From positions 1 through 64,000 of the forward strand of contig CAUTAF010000005.1 in the NCBI GenBank assembly GCA_963536495.1: a stretch of DNA of 64,000 nt, given 5' to 3'. This DNA is from CAJPPJ01 sp963536495. GTDB taxonomy: Bacteria; Bacillota_I; Bacilli_A; RF39; UBA660. The translations under genes were made by a program, and so were the position numbers. Position 1 is the first letter of the stretch. Each line of letters begins with the position of its first letter. Below the pieces are notes generated by a model. That model was given only the letters and a program-made list of their open reading frames with translations. It had not been told where the DNA came from and searched no databases. Positions 33,741-42,004 of the stretch are shown here, one piece after another.

Positions 33741-34131
33741 TGTTTTTAAATTCAACCATTTTCTTAACAAAATATAAAATTTTCTTTCTATTCAAAGAGA
33801 ATAATGTAAATCTTAATATGATAGAGATTAGATAGTAATTATCTAAATTTGTATTTTCCATTATTTCTCTATTCCATATTATTTCATTATAAAATATATC
33901 TACCATATAGAAAGATAAAGCAAAATTTATTAACATTATTCCATAATAAGTGCTATTAAACAGTTGTTTCCATTTGTATTTATTTTTATTCTTAACCAAG
34001 TAAATATTTAATATAAATCCTTTTACCAAAATATAAAGAAATCTTGTTAAGTGATAAATCAGTAAGATTGTTTCAATCACAAAAATATAATCTATAATCT
34101 TTATTATATTTTCTAATGTAAAAAAGAACAT
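33741..34131 (-). pseudogene. membrane-protein gene cut by TnpB element 4
   Basis: About 130 residues of a membrane protein (segments near 10-28, 30-45, 62-82 and 98-113) read MFFFTLENIIKIIDYIFV... up to KKMVEFKN. From there the frame runs into the left end of element 4, adding about 27 foreign codons before a stop at 33658. A likely native tail is the remnant at 32632-32684. The front part is similar in style to the other small membrane proteins of the window. Confidence 0.65.
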
Positions 34132-34172
34132 AATACTACCCCCCTCTATAACTTACAATTTACTTACAAAAA

Positions 34173-34568
34173 TCAATTATAATATTTAACATTGTTGTCA
34201 TCAGTAATTTTATTTAACAATTCATCAAAATCTGTATCTTCTAATAACAGTTCTTCCATTTTCTTTTCAATGAATTGCTCATAATCTTTCATTTTTTGCT
34301 CTCTTTCAAGAGAATTTTCAGGAAATGTTATTCCGTAGCAAAGCGTTCGTTGAATAATATCTTCAACAAAAACGCCATTTTCATTAAACATTTTTGTTAT
34401 ATTAGCAATTTCCATTTGTGCAATTTCTTGTCTTTCTTTTTCTTCAAGTTCATTAGGCAACAAATTTAAACCTACTATGAAATCTTGTTTACCTTTTTCA
34501 TTGTTATTTCTTAATAAGAAAAACTCAAATTTGAATATATAAGTGAAAAATTCATTGTCTTTTTGCAT
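34173..34568 (-). CDS. hypothetical acidic protein
   Basis: This 131-residue protein has a short beta-rich start (EFFTYIFKFEFFLLRN) and a long helical, acidic remainder (EEKERQEIAQMEIANITKMF; EKKMEELLLEDTDFDELLNKI). No family is recognised. It follows the 34589-34873 gene by 20 bp and is followed by the interrupted membrane-protein gene, so all three probably share promoter P5. Confidence 0.6.
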   Translation of the reverse strand: MQKDNEFFTYIFKFEFFLLRNNNEKGKQDFIVGLNLLPNELEEKERQEIAQMEIANITKMFNENGVFVEDIIQRTLCYGITFPENSLEREQKMKDYEQFIEKKMEELLLEDTDFDELLNKITDDNNVKYYN

Positions 34569-34588
34569 TATTTTCCCACCTTTTTTTA

Positions 34589-34873
34589 TTATATTTTTTC
34601 TTTGTAATAAGACTTATCTTTGAATATTTCTGTAATTCTTTCTTTAGTTACATCATCTATATTAGGTGATTTTAAAAATAGGTAAATTTTATTTCCTATA
34701 TTACTATCTTTTCCATCTTTTTCTAAAATGAAATTAACAAATTCTTCAATTTCATTGTTAAATGTTCTTATAATTCTTTTATCAACATACTTAGTTTCAT
34801 CAGTATCTTTTATTAAAGCATACTCTACTTTTTTACTCTCTACATCATAATATTTAATTAAATTAATTTTCAT
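34589..34873 (-). CDS. hypothetical protein, 94 residues
   Basis: A small protein with N-terminal strand pair (INLIKYYDVESKKVEYALIKD) and helical C-terminal half. No family is recognised. It is the first gene after operator-promoter P5. The leader between promoter and start contains the palindrome at 34921-34936, which may affect transcription or translation. Confidence 0.6.
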   Translation of the reverse strand: MKINLIKYYDVESKKVEYALIKDTDETKYVDKRIIRTFNNEIEEFVNFILEKDGKDSNIGNKIYLFLKSPNIDDVTKERITEIFKDKSYYKEKI

Positions 34874-34920
34874 ATTTATCTCTCCTTTATATCAACCTAT
34901 TTTATAATCCAAAATTAGAA

Positions 34921-34937
34921 ATAGACTTGCAAGTCCA
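34921..34937. repeat. palindrome around GACTTGCAAGTC, copy 2
   Basis: A second copy of the loopless palindrome found at 18666-18682, here downstream of the -10 of P5 and so within the transcribed leader. The surrounding AAATAGACTTGCAAGTCCA is shared by both copies. Confidence 0.5.
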
Positions 34938-34953
34938 CTTCTAGTCTAGTTAT

Positions 34954-35003
34954 ATTATACCATAAACTTTGTATTTTGTCAAGTGAATTAGACAATATTG
35001 TCT
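34954..35003 (-). promoter_or_regulatory. operator-promoter P5
   Basis: The -10 TATAAT (34954-34959), 17-bp spacer, -35 TTGACA (34977-34982) and, 7 bp on, the perfect palindrome AGACAATATTGTCT (34990-35003). The block from palindrome through -35 is identical to P1. Confidence 0.88.
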
Positions 35004-35050
35004 TTGAAAAATAATTTCTTTATACTTATATAAAAGATAGTTTAGATAAA

Positions 35051-35075
35051 AAAAGGTTAGTTCCCTAACCCTTTT
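35051..35075 (-). terminator. terminator of the long giant-family operon
   Basis: Stem GGTTAG/CTAACC with flanking A and T runs; on the minus strand it is followed by seven T residues. It lies just before promoter P5. Confidence 0.75.
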
Positions 35076-35126
35076 CAATTATATTTTTACAATATATGAT
35101 AAAATGCAAAATATAAATTATAAATT

Positions 35127-35222
35127 TCATTCTTTATCTTTGGTTTTTTCAATATCATCTTTTTCTATTTTTTTCTTATTAGAAAGCATTATTTTAATTT
35201 CATCAAAGCAATCGTAATTTTT
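35127..35222 (-). pseudogene. in-frame tail after the stop of the 35223-36494 gene
   Basis: Directly after the TAA of the preceding gene, in the same frame, codons continue KNYDCFDEIKIMLSNKKKIE and end ...KTKDKE before a TGA. NYDCFDEIK...KKIEKDDIE resembles the gene's own C-terminal EYNCLDVVEKVINKLEEREKPIE. It may be a remnant of a duplicated C-terminus cut off by a premature stop, or a readthrough extension. Confidence 0.5.
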
Positions 35223-36494
35223 TTATAATTCTTTTCCTAATTCTTGCTTTTTTTCTATTTCTATTTTTTTATCTCGTTTGATTTCTATTGGTTTTTCTCT
35301 TTCTTCTAATTTGTTTATAACTTTTTCAACCACATCAAGACAATTATATTCTTTTCCTAATTTTAACAAATTTTCTTCAGAAATTATATTTTCTGTTGTG
35401 TTTTCTTTTAAGTCTAATCTTAATTTTTCTGTTATAAATTCCATATCTTTTGAACTTTCTTCGTTATAGAAAAAATCTTCATATCCGTCAGTGTAATAAT
35501 CAAAATTATCATACACCGAAAAATTATTTTCTTTTCCTTTACACATAATATCAAATTTATTTTTTTGAGCAACTTCTTTCCAATCTTTAATATTATTGAA
35601 ATCCATTTTATCTAAATAAGACTTCCCTAAACTATCTTCTATAATTTCTTTAATATTTTCAAAATCATTATTTAGACTTTCGTTATCATAAATTATTTTT
35701 TCATCATCATAAATTCTAAAATTTCCTGTAAACTCATTTTCAGCAACTCTCATTTCGTAAAAATCTATGTTTTCATAATTTGTATAACTTACTACATTCT
35801 TGTTATAAAACATATTAAAATCATTTCCGTCTTTTATTTCTTCCCAATCTTTAGCATTTTTTATGTTCATATTATTCCAATATTCTTCGCCTTTAAGATT
35901 GATAATAGTGTCCTTAATCTTTTCAATATCATTGTCATCACTTTTACTATCATATAATAATTCACCTTTTTCATAAATATGAAATTGTGGTAAAATATCT
36001 TCCATTCCATATCTTTCATATACTTGATAAGGATTTACTTCTCTTTTAACCATTACTGAATAAAGAACATTTTCATTTAGTGTTTCGCTCAAAGTATAAT
36101 CCCAAATTCCTTTATTGTTAAAACTGATATTGTCATCAATTTTAAAAAGAATTTCATAGGGTTTTTCTTTATTAGGGATTACTTTTAAATGATTTTGTAC
36201 AATTTCTTGTAAAATATCACTTTGTACTTCTTCTATATCTCTATAAAACTTTTCCTTACTATAATCTCCAAAATTTCTTTTATCATTCATTTCGTCAAAA
36301 TGTTTTTTATATTCCAAATATTCTTCTTTTTCTATTTTTAAGCTATCAGAATATTCTTCCTTTTCTTTATCAGTTATTGTTTTTATTTCTTGAACAACAT
36401 TTTCTAAATAATCTTTAATATTATCAGAAGTTTCCCCTTTTTCTATCATTTCTAAACCATTTTTTAAATATTCAGCAAGTTTTTCTTTCTTCAT
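35223..36494 (-). CDS. giant-family protein, two module copies, degenerate tag
   Basis: This 423-residue protein opens with MKKEKLAEYLKNGLEMIEKGE, a domain shared with the next gene upstream (36564-39359). The family module occurs twice: LPQFHIYEKGELLYDS...KGEEYWNNMNIKNAKDW (about residues 166-225) and GNFRIYDDEKIIYDN...LGKSYLDKMDFNNIKDW (about 250-310). A YNCLDVVEKVINKLEE helix follows. The C-terminus KKQELGKEL lacks the usual tag, perhaps because of a premature stop (see 35127-35222). It is the last gene of the 51160-35223 series; a perfect hairpin at 36517-36543 sits in front of it. Confidence 0.75.
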   Translation of the reverse strand: MKKEKLAEYLKNGLEMIEKGETSDNIKDYLENVVQEIKTITDKEKEEYSDSLKIEKEEYLEYKKHFDEMNDKRNFGDYSKEKFYRDIEEVQSDILQEIVQNHLKVIPNKEKPYEILFKIDDNISFNNKGIWDYTLSETLNENVLYSVMVKREVNPYQVYERYGMEDILPQFHIYEKGELLYDSKSDDNDIEKIKDTIINLKGEEYWNNMNIKNAKDWEEIKDGNDFNMFYNKNVVSYTNYENIDFYEMRVAENEFTGNFRIYDDEKIIYDNESLNNDFENIKEIIEDSLGKSYLDKMDFNNIKDWKEVAQKNKFDIMCKGKENNFSVYDNFDYYTDGYEDFFYNEESSKDMEFITEKLRLDLKENTTENIISEENLLKLGKEYNCLDVVEKVINKLEEREKPIEIKRDKKIEIEKKQELGKEL

Positions 36495-36516
36495 TTACTT
36501 TCTCCTTTTTTTATAT

Positions 36517-36543
36517 GATAAGTGGGTATAAAACCCACTTATC
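36517..36543 (-). other. intercistronic hairpin before the 35223-36494 gene
   Basis: Perfect 11-bp arms GATAAGTGGGT and ACCCACTTATC with a 5-nt loop, not followed by a T-run. The arms resemble those at 44527-44546. It may stabilise or mark processing of the polycistronic transcript. Confidence 0.65.
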
Positions 36544-36563
36544 AGTTTTGTTTAAAAACTTTT

Positions 36564-39359
36564 CTAAAAATCTTTTTCTCTCTCTTTTGATTTTTCTTCA
36601 ACTTTCTTAGTTGATATTTCCATATTATTGATTTTATCTTCAAAATTTTCTAATCTTTTATCATTACCATTATCAAATTTTTCAAAAACTTTTAATAAAT
36701 CATCAGATTTTATGATATTGTTATCAATATGTTCTTTAAAAGAAAGTCTTATTTCTTCTTCAAAATTAACTCTTTCTTTGTCTATTTCTTGGCATAATTC
36801 TTTATAAACAGGGTCTGTATACTCATATACATCAAATATTTGTTCCTGTTCTCCATCTACTTTAGTAATTCCTATTCCTATATCATAAGTTGTTATTTTT
36901 TGCCAATTTTCAAATTTAGTTAAATCTTCACTCATAAATTCTTCAAAATCATAATTCGCAAGATTGTCTTTAGCGTATTCTCTTATTTTATCAAAATCAT
37001 TATTTTCACTAGCACTGTTATACAATAAATCTCCGTCATTAGTATATATTTCAAAAGGAGATAACTTTTTATCTAAATCATATCTTTCAACCATTTCTGT
37101 TCTTGTCATTGTGTTATCAAAAATATAGAAAGCATTATAATCTTTGTATTTATCAGTTTTTAACTCTTTTTCCCAATTTTCTTTTTCTAACAAAGTATCA
37201 TCTTTAAGTTTATATTCATTTTTTGATATTTTTTCAAATTCATTTTCTATTACTGCCTCAATTATATCTTGTTGATAACTACGGATTTCATCTTTTAATT
37301 CTTTATTGTTTGTATATTCTATTTTATTTGTTTTCTCTTCTAACTCAATATTTTCTTTTTCTTTAGTTTCAAATAAATCTTTTTTATAAACACCATATTT
37401 ATCAAAAACTTCTTTCAAATCTTTTTCTTTAATTATTCTATTTTTATCTGTTATGTTATCAAATTCTTCTTTTACAACTTGTCTATACATATTAATTTCT
37501 TCTGATATGTTTTCTAAAAGTTCATCATAAGCACTTTCTCCATAATTCCCATATATGTATAAAAGGTTATCATTTTTATTATTTTTATTATTTTCATAAT
37601 TCCCATATTTGATTTTAGTATACTCTCCATTTTCTTTTTCAAAAAAAACTTCAACATAATTATTGTTAAAAGTTTCTTTTATATGATTACTAATTTCAAC
37701 CATATCTTTAATATTTATATTTTTTTCTTGTTTTAATTTTTCTCCTAGTTTTTCATTGTTATTTTTACTATCAAAAAAATCAACGCCATCTATTTTTACC
37801 TTAAAAGCTGGTAATTTATCTTCTAATCCATATCTTTCATATAAAAGGTATGGCGATTTTTCTTCAAAACTTCTAAAAATTGTATTTTTAAAATCAACAA
37901 TAAAGTCTTTATCTTCATCTTCGTGTATATCACATAAATTTTTAAACCTATCTTTTCCTATTCTTTCAAAGTTCATTTCTCTTTTTATTATATGGCTTTT
38001 GTAATTTTCTATTTCTTTTTCAAATTCTTTTAAATCTATTTTGTCTTTAACTTTTTCATTTAACTTTTCATAGTGATTAAGTTTTTCTTTTAAATCATCA
38101 CTATATTCAATTTTTTTTGTTTTAGAATTGCCGTTTTTTTCTTCCTGTAATTCTTTTTCTTCTCTATTTTTTCTTATATCTATAAGTCCTAAAGCAAAAG
38201 ATAATTTTTCAGGCATTTGATAAGAATTGTATAAATGAACTAATTCTTTAGTTTCTAAATAGTCTTTGTCTTTACCTACTGTTTTATCTTTCAAATCTAA
38301 TCTTATTTTTTCTTCATAAAATTCTAATTCTTTTTTTTCTTTGTTTTCTAATATTGATTGATATAGCTTGTCTTCTCCTTTTATATCATATCTTTCATAT
38401 AGAGAATTTTTATCAATATTATCTTTAATAGGGTTGACTTTCTCTACTTCTCTAAATCTTTCAGCTAATTCTTTCCAATCTTTATTCTTTTCTAAGAAAT
38501 CATTGTTTTTAAATCTGTATTCATTAGGAGAAGTTTCGTTAAGTTCTGTTTTTATTACATAATCTAAAAAGTCTTTTTGGTATTCTTTTACACTTTCTTT
38601 GAATTTTTCTTCATCTTCTTTAAATTTAGTATGTTTGTTCATAAAATCAAAAGTTTCACTTTTGTTCTTGAAGTCTGTTTTTTCAAACTCAAGTTTTTCT
38701 TTAGGATTTCCTTTAAAAAAATCATTTAATTCTATAAACTTGTCTTCGATAATAAAGTCAAAGTCTTCACATAAGTCTTTTAAATCTTCTTTTTTAATGT
38801 AGCCATTTTCATCTGTTATATTTTGAAATCTTTCTTTTATAACATTTCCATAGGCTTTTGCCTCCATTATAATTTCCTTATCTAATTGATAATCTCTGTC
38901 TTCTTCTTCTCTTTTTGAATGAACTTCACTTGGTAAATTGTATCTTTCGTAAAGTAAACTATCATTATCACCCAAAAACTCATTTAAAGTAGTGTATTTA
39001 AAATCCATATCATATTCTTCAGAAGTTTCATCAAAAACATCATCTCTTAATTCGGTAGTATCTATTCTAAATTTTTCACCAAAAACTACTGTTTTATCTA
39101 ATAATTGTCCTAGTCTTTCTTCTTGATATTCTTTGATATTTTTTTCTACTTTTTTTAAGTCAATGTCTTCATTATCTTTAAATTTTTCATTTAGTTTTTT
39201 ATAATATGCTAAATCTTCTTTTAATTCATCACTAAGTTCAGTTTTCTTAACTTTTTCAACAACATTTTCTAAAAAAACTCTAACTTTGTTTATATCTTCT
39301 CCTTGATTTAACATTTCTATCCCATCTTTAAGATAATTACTAAATTTTTCTTTTTTCAT
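36564..39359 (-). CDS. giant-family protein, 931 residues
   Basis: The N-terminus MKKEKFSNYLKDGIEMLNQGE matches that of 35223-36494. The rest is an acidic, mostly helical chain with repeated motifs such as [LT]LYERY[GN]L and ITDENGYIKKEDLK / ITDKNRIIKEKDLK. Family modules appear as KLPAFKVKIDGVDFFDS (divergent, about residue 520) and KLSPFEIYTNDGDLLYNS...FENWQKI (about 765-860). The C-terminus is KSKEREKDF, a tag variant. No enzyme motif or membrane segment is visible. It is 12 bp from 39371-41917 upstream and 69 bp from the next gene. Confidence 0.78.
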   Translation of the reverse strand: MKKEKFSNYLKDGIEMLNQGEDINKVRVFLENVVEKVKKTELSDELKEDLAYYKKLNEKFKDNEDIDLKKVEKNIKEYQEERLGQLLDKTVVFGEKFRIDTTELRDDVFDETSEEYDMDFKYTTLNEFLGDNDSLLYERYNLPSEVHSKREEEDRDYQLDKEIIMEAKAYGNVIKERFQNITDENGYIKKEDLKDLCEDFDFIIEDKFIELNDFFKGNPKEKLEFEKTDFKNKSETFDFMNKHTKFKEDEEKFKESVKEYQKDFLDYVIKTELNETSPNEYRFKNNDFLEKNKDWKELAERFREVEKVNPIKDNIDKNSLYERYDIKGEDKLYQSILENKEKKELEFYEEKIRLDLKDKTVGKDKDYLETKELVHLYNSYQMPEKLSFALGLIDIRKNREEKELQEEKNGNSKTKKIEYSDDLKEKLNHYEKLNEKVKDKIDLKEFEKEIENYKSHIIKREMNFERIGKDRFKNLCDIHEDEDKDFIVDFKNTIFRSFEEKSPYLLYERYGLEDKLPAFKVKIDGVDFFDSKNNNEKLGEKLKQEKNINIKDMVEISNHIKETFNNNYVEVFFEKENGEYTKIKYGNYENNKNNKNDNLLYIYGNYGESAYDELLENISEEINMYRQVVKEEFDNITDKNRIIKEKDLKEVFDKYGVYKKDLFETKEKENIELEEKTNKIEYTNNKELKDEIRSYQQDIIEAVIENEFEKISKNEYKLKDDTLLEKENWEKELKTDKYKDYNAFYIFDNTMTRTEMVERYDLDKKLSPFEIYTNDGDLLYNSASENNDFDKIREYAKDNLANYDFEEFMSEDLTKFENWQKITTYDIGIGITKVDGEQEQIFDVYEYTDPVYKELCQEIDKERVNFEEEIRLSFKEHIDNNIIKSDDLLKVFEKFDNGNDKRLENFEDKINNMEISTKKVEEKSKEREKDF

Positions 39360-39370
39360 ATTTTTCTCCT

Positions 39371-41917
39371 TTACATATCCATTTCTTTGTTTTTTTCTTT
39401 AACTTCTTCTATTTCCTTAACAACTTTTTCTTTTGAATTAGAAGATAAATCTTCGATTAATTTTTCTGTATCTTTTTTTGTTAGAACTTCTTTTTCATCT
39501 ATTAATTCTAATAACTTATCTTTTACTGTATTAGTATATGATAAAACCTCATAATCTATATTGTCATCAATTTTTTCTGTTAAATTCATTCCTAAATATT
39601 CTTCATAATTATTTGAATTTATATATTCAGTTTCTTCTTCAAAGAAAAAATCATTATTAAAAGTTATTGTCATAAGTTCATTATCATCATAATTTGCTAT
39701 TTTACTCCAATTTTCAATTTTGTTTATATTTGTATCTTGTAAAAGTTCATTTAAAAACTCTGTCTTGTCTATTTTTTCTAAAAAACTTTCAATTTCTTTT
39801 ATGTTATTTTCTTTACTACCACTATCAAATAGTAATTCGTCTTCGTTATCATACACTTTAAATGCTGGTAATTCATCTTCTAATCCATATCTTTTTACCA
39901 TTTCATTTAAAGGAAAACTGTTGTGAATTTTTTCTTTTAGACTATCATTTTCCCATATATAATTCTCAAGACAATAGTCATTGAAATTTCCGTTAAGTTT
40001 TTCTTTTAAGTCTTCCTTTGGTAATTCAATAGCACTACTCATTTTTTCATAATTTGGTATGTTATCTTTCAAAAAAGAAGATAAGAAGTTAGCTTTTATA
40101 TTAGAAATTTCTTCTTTGTATTTATCTTTATTATTTTCAACTTTATTTAACCAATATTCTTCTGATTTAACACGACTATCTTTTTCTGTTGCTTTCACTT
40201 CTTTTTCATCTGAATTAGAATATCTATTTTCTAACATTTCTAATTTTTCTTCACTAATTAATCCTTTTTCACTGTTTCTAATCAAATCTTCTCTTACTTC
40301 TCCAAATATAAGTTTAGCCTCTGTTATAGTATAATCAGCAATTTCTTCTAAATGATTTCTTGTATATTCTTCATAATCTTCAAATTCTTCTTCTGTACTT
40401 TTCATTTGTCCTATAACTAAATTTTCTTTTAAAAGATTATCCCAAGATTTAACATCATTTAATTTTAAATTTTCCCAATATTCTTCACTTTTAATATCTA
40501 TAATATATTCTTCTAAATCTCTTGTAGGTAAAGAACTTTCACTATCATATAACTTATCTCCATTTTGTGAATATATGATAAAATCTTCTTTTTTAATATC
40601 ATATCTTTCTAATAATTCTTCATCTGTAAGATTACCTCTAAATATATTTTCCCTTGTGTGAAAGCAATACATAGTTTCATCTTCATAGTCTGATAATATT
40701 TTTTCAAAACCATCTTTTTTAAAAATATCGTCTTTTATCTTATAATTTTCATCATCAACTTTTTCTAAATAATCTTTTTCTTTTAAAAAATCTAAAAATT
40801 CTTTTTTGTTTTCATTTATTTGTTCATTAAAATGCTTTAAATCTTTGTTGCTTATTAAGTTATCCTTTTTTCTAAATTTTTCTAATAATTCTTTATCTTC
40901 TTTCATTTGTTCTTGTTCTTTATTTAAAGTTATCATATACCCTTTAAAATCATTTATGTTATGTTCTTTGTTATAATTATCCTCTAAAGACTTCAAAACG
41001 CTTTTATCAACTTCATAATCATCAAATAAAGAAATTTCTTCCAATAACATTTTATCTTTTATTTTTTCACTTCCAAATGTACTTATATATTGGTAAAAAT
41101 CTTCTCTTGTACTTTCATTTGAAACATCTATATTCATTCCTTTTACTTCTCCTGTTAGGATAGCTTTTTCTCTACTTGTTCTCCAGTCTTCAAAAATGTC
41201 TTTTAAACCTAGTTCACAATTTTTATTAAAGCTGTTTACAGTTTCTTCTTTAAAATCAAACTCTAAATCTTTTTGCTTTGTTAAATCTTTAAAGATTTCA
41301 ACATCATCAAATTCTTTCTTTAATCCAAGTTCTTCTGATAAAGTATTAGAAACAACTTTTAATTCTCCCTGATTTAAAAAATCTAACTCTACATTATATT
41401 CACTCAAAAAAGGACTTAAACTTTTTATTTTGTCTTCTACTTTTTTCATTAAAACTTCATCACTTAAAATTTCTTCATAACCTGATTTCATAGCAACCTT
41501 TAATTCTTCTGTATCGTTCCAATCTTCTTTAAAAGTTGTTAATCTTTTTTCATCTTCAACTCTTTCTTTAACATTTTCATAAAAACTATCTTCTTTCATC
41601 TTTTTCAAATAGATACTATCAAGATTAGGACTAATCATATTTCCAATTATATGTTCTCTATCGTTAATTAAATTTTCAGCTATAACAGGAACTGCTCTTT
41701 TACTATCTTTTAATGCCTCTTTTGTGCTTGAATTATAACCATAAAATAAAGCTGTATCTATGTCATCAACTAATTCTTTTTTTAAAAAAGTTTTAAAGTC
41801 AGGTAATTCAGAAATAGTTCTATCTAAAAGTTTATTACTTACTTCTACTGGATTTCTACCATTTTCTAAAAGTTCAATACTATCTTGTAATAATTTTTTT
41901 AATTCTACTTTATTCAT
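39371..41917 (-). CDS. giant-family protein, 848 residues
   Basis: The N-terminal part (MNKVELKKLLQDSIELLENGR, then INDREHIIGNMISPNLDSIYL and LSEELGLKKEFDDVEIF) resembles the middle of 42005-44503 (NNREIANNNGSIISPEIDKALF, LSDERIFTNKEILEDI) and the front of 58820-60313. This defines a second shared domain. Modules lie near residues 455-560 (FIIYSQNGDKLYDS...SEEYWENLKLNDVKSW) and 695-790 (ELPAFKVYDNEDELLFDS...NKIENWSKI). The end EKNKEMDM is the family tag. The hairpin at 41952-41971 precedes its start. Function unknown; no membrane or signal sequence. Confidence 0.78.
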   Translation of the reverse strand: MNKVELKKLLQDSIELLENGRNPVEVSNKLLDRTISELPDFKTFLKKELVDDIDTALFYGYNSSTKEALKDSKRAVPVIAENLINDREHIIGNMISPNLDSIYLKKMKEDSFYENVKERVEDEKRLTTFKEDWNDTEELKVAMKSGYEEILSDEVLMKKVEDKIKSLSPFLSEYNVELDFLNQGELKVVSNTLSEELGLKKEFDDVEIFKDLTKQKDLEFDFKEETVNSFNKNCELGLKDIFEDWRTSREKAILTGEVKGMNIDVSNESTREDFYQYISTFGSEKIKDKMLLEEISLFDDYEVDKSVLKSLEDNYNKEHNINDFKGYMITLNKEQEQMKEDKELLEKFRKKDNLISNKDLKHFNEQINENKKEFLDFLKEKDYLEKVDDENYKIKDDIFKKDGFEKILSDYEDETMYCFHTRENIFRGNLTDEELLERYDIKKEDFIIYSQNGDKLYDSESSLPTRDLEEYIIDIKSEEYWENLKLNDVKSWDNLLKENLVIGQMKSTEEEFEDYEEYTRNHLEEIADYTITEAKLIFGEVREDLIRNSEKGLISEEKLEMLENRYSNSDEKEVKATEKDSRVKSEEYWLNKVENNKDKYKEEISNIKANFLSSFLKDNIPNYEKMSSAIELPKEDLKEKLNGNFNDYCLENYIWENDSLKEKIHNSFPLNEMVKRYGLEDELPAFKVYDNEDELLFDSGSKENNIKEIESFLEKIDKTEFLNELLQDTNINKIENWSKIANYDDNELMTITFNNDFFFEEETEYINSNNYEEYLGMNLTEKIDDNIDYEVLSYTNTVKDKLLELIDEKEVLTKKDTEKLIEDLSSNSKEKVVKEIEEVKEKNKEMDM

Positions 41918-41951
41918 ATTTTTCGCTCCATTCTATTTTTTTTAATAGAAA

Positions 41952-41971
41952 GTTGAGATTTTACTCTCAAC
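41952..41971 (-). other. intercistronic hairpin before the 39371-41917 gene
   Basis: Arms GTTGAGA and TCTCAAC, loop TTTTAC, extended by weaker AATAG/CTATT pairing. It resembles the hairpin at 57480-57498 and lacks a terminator T-run. Confidence 0.6.
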
Positions 41972-42004
41972 CCTCTATTTTTTATTCAAAAATTTCAAAA
42001 TGAA

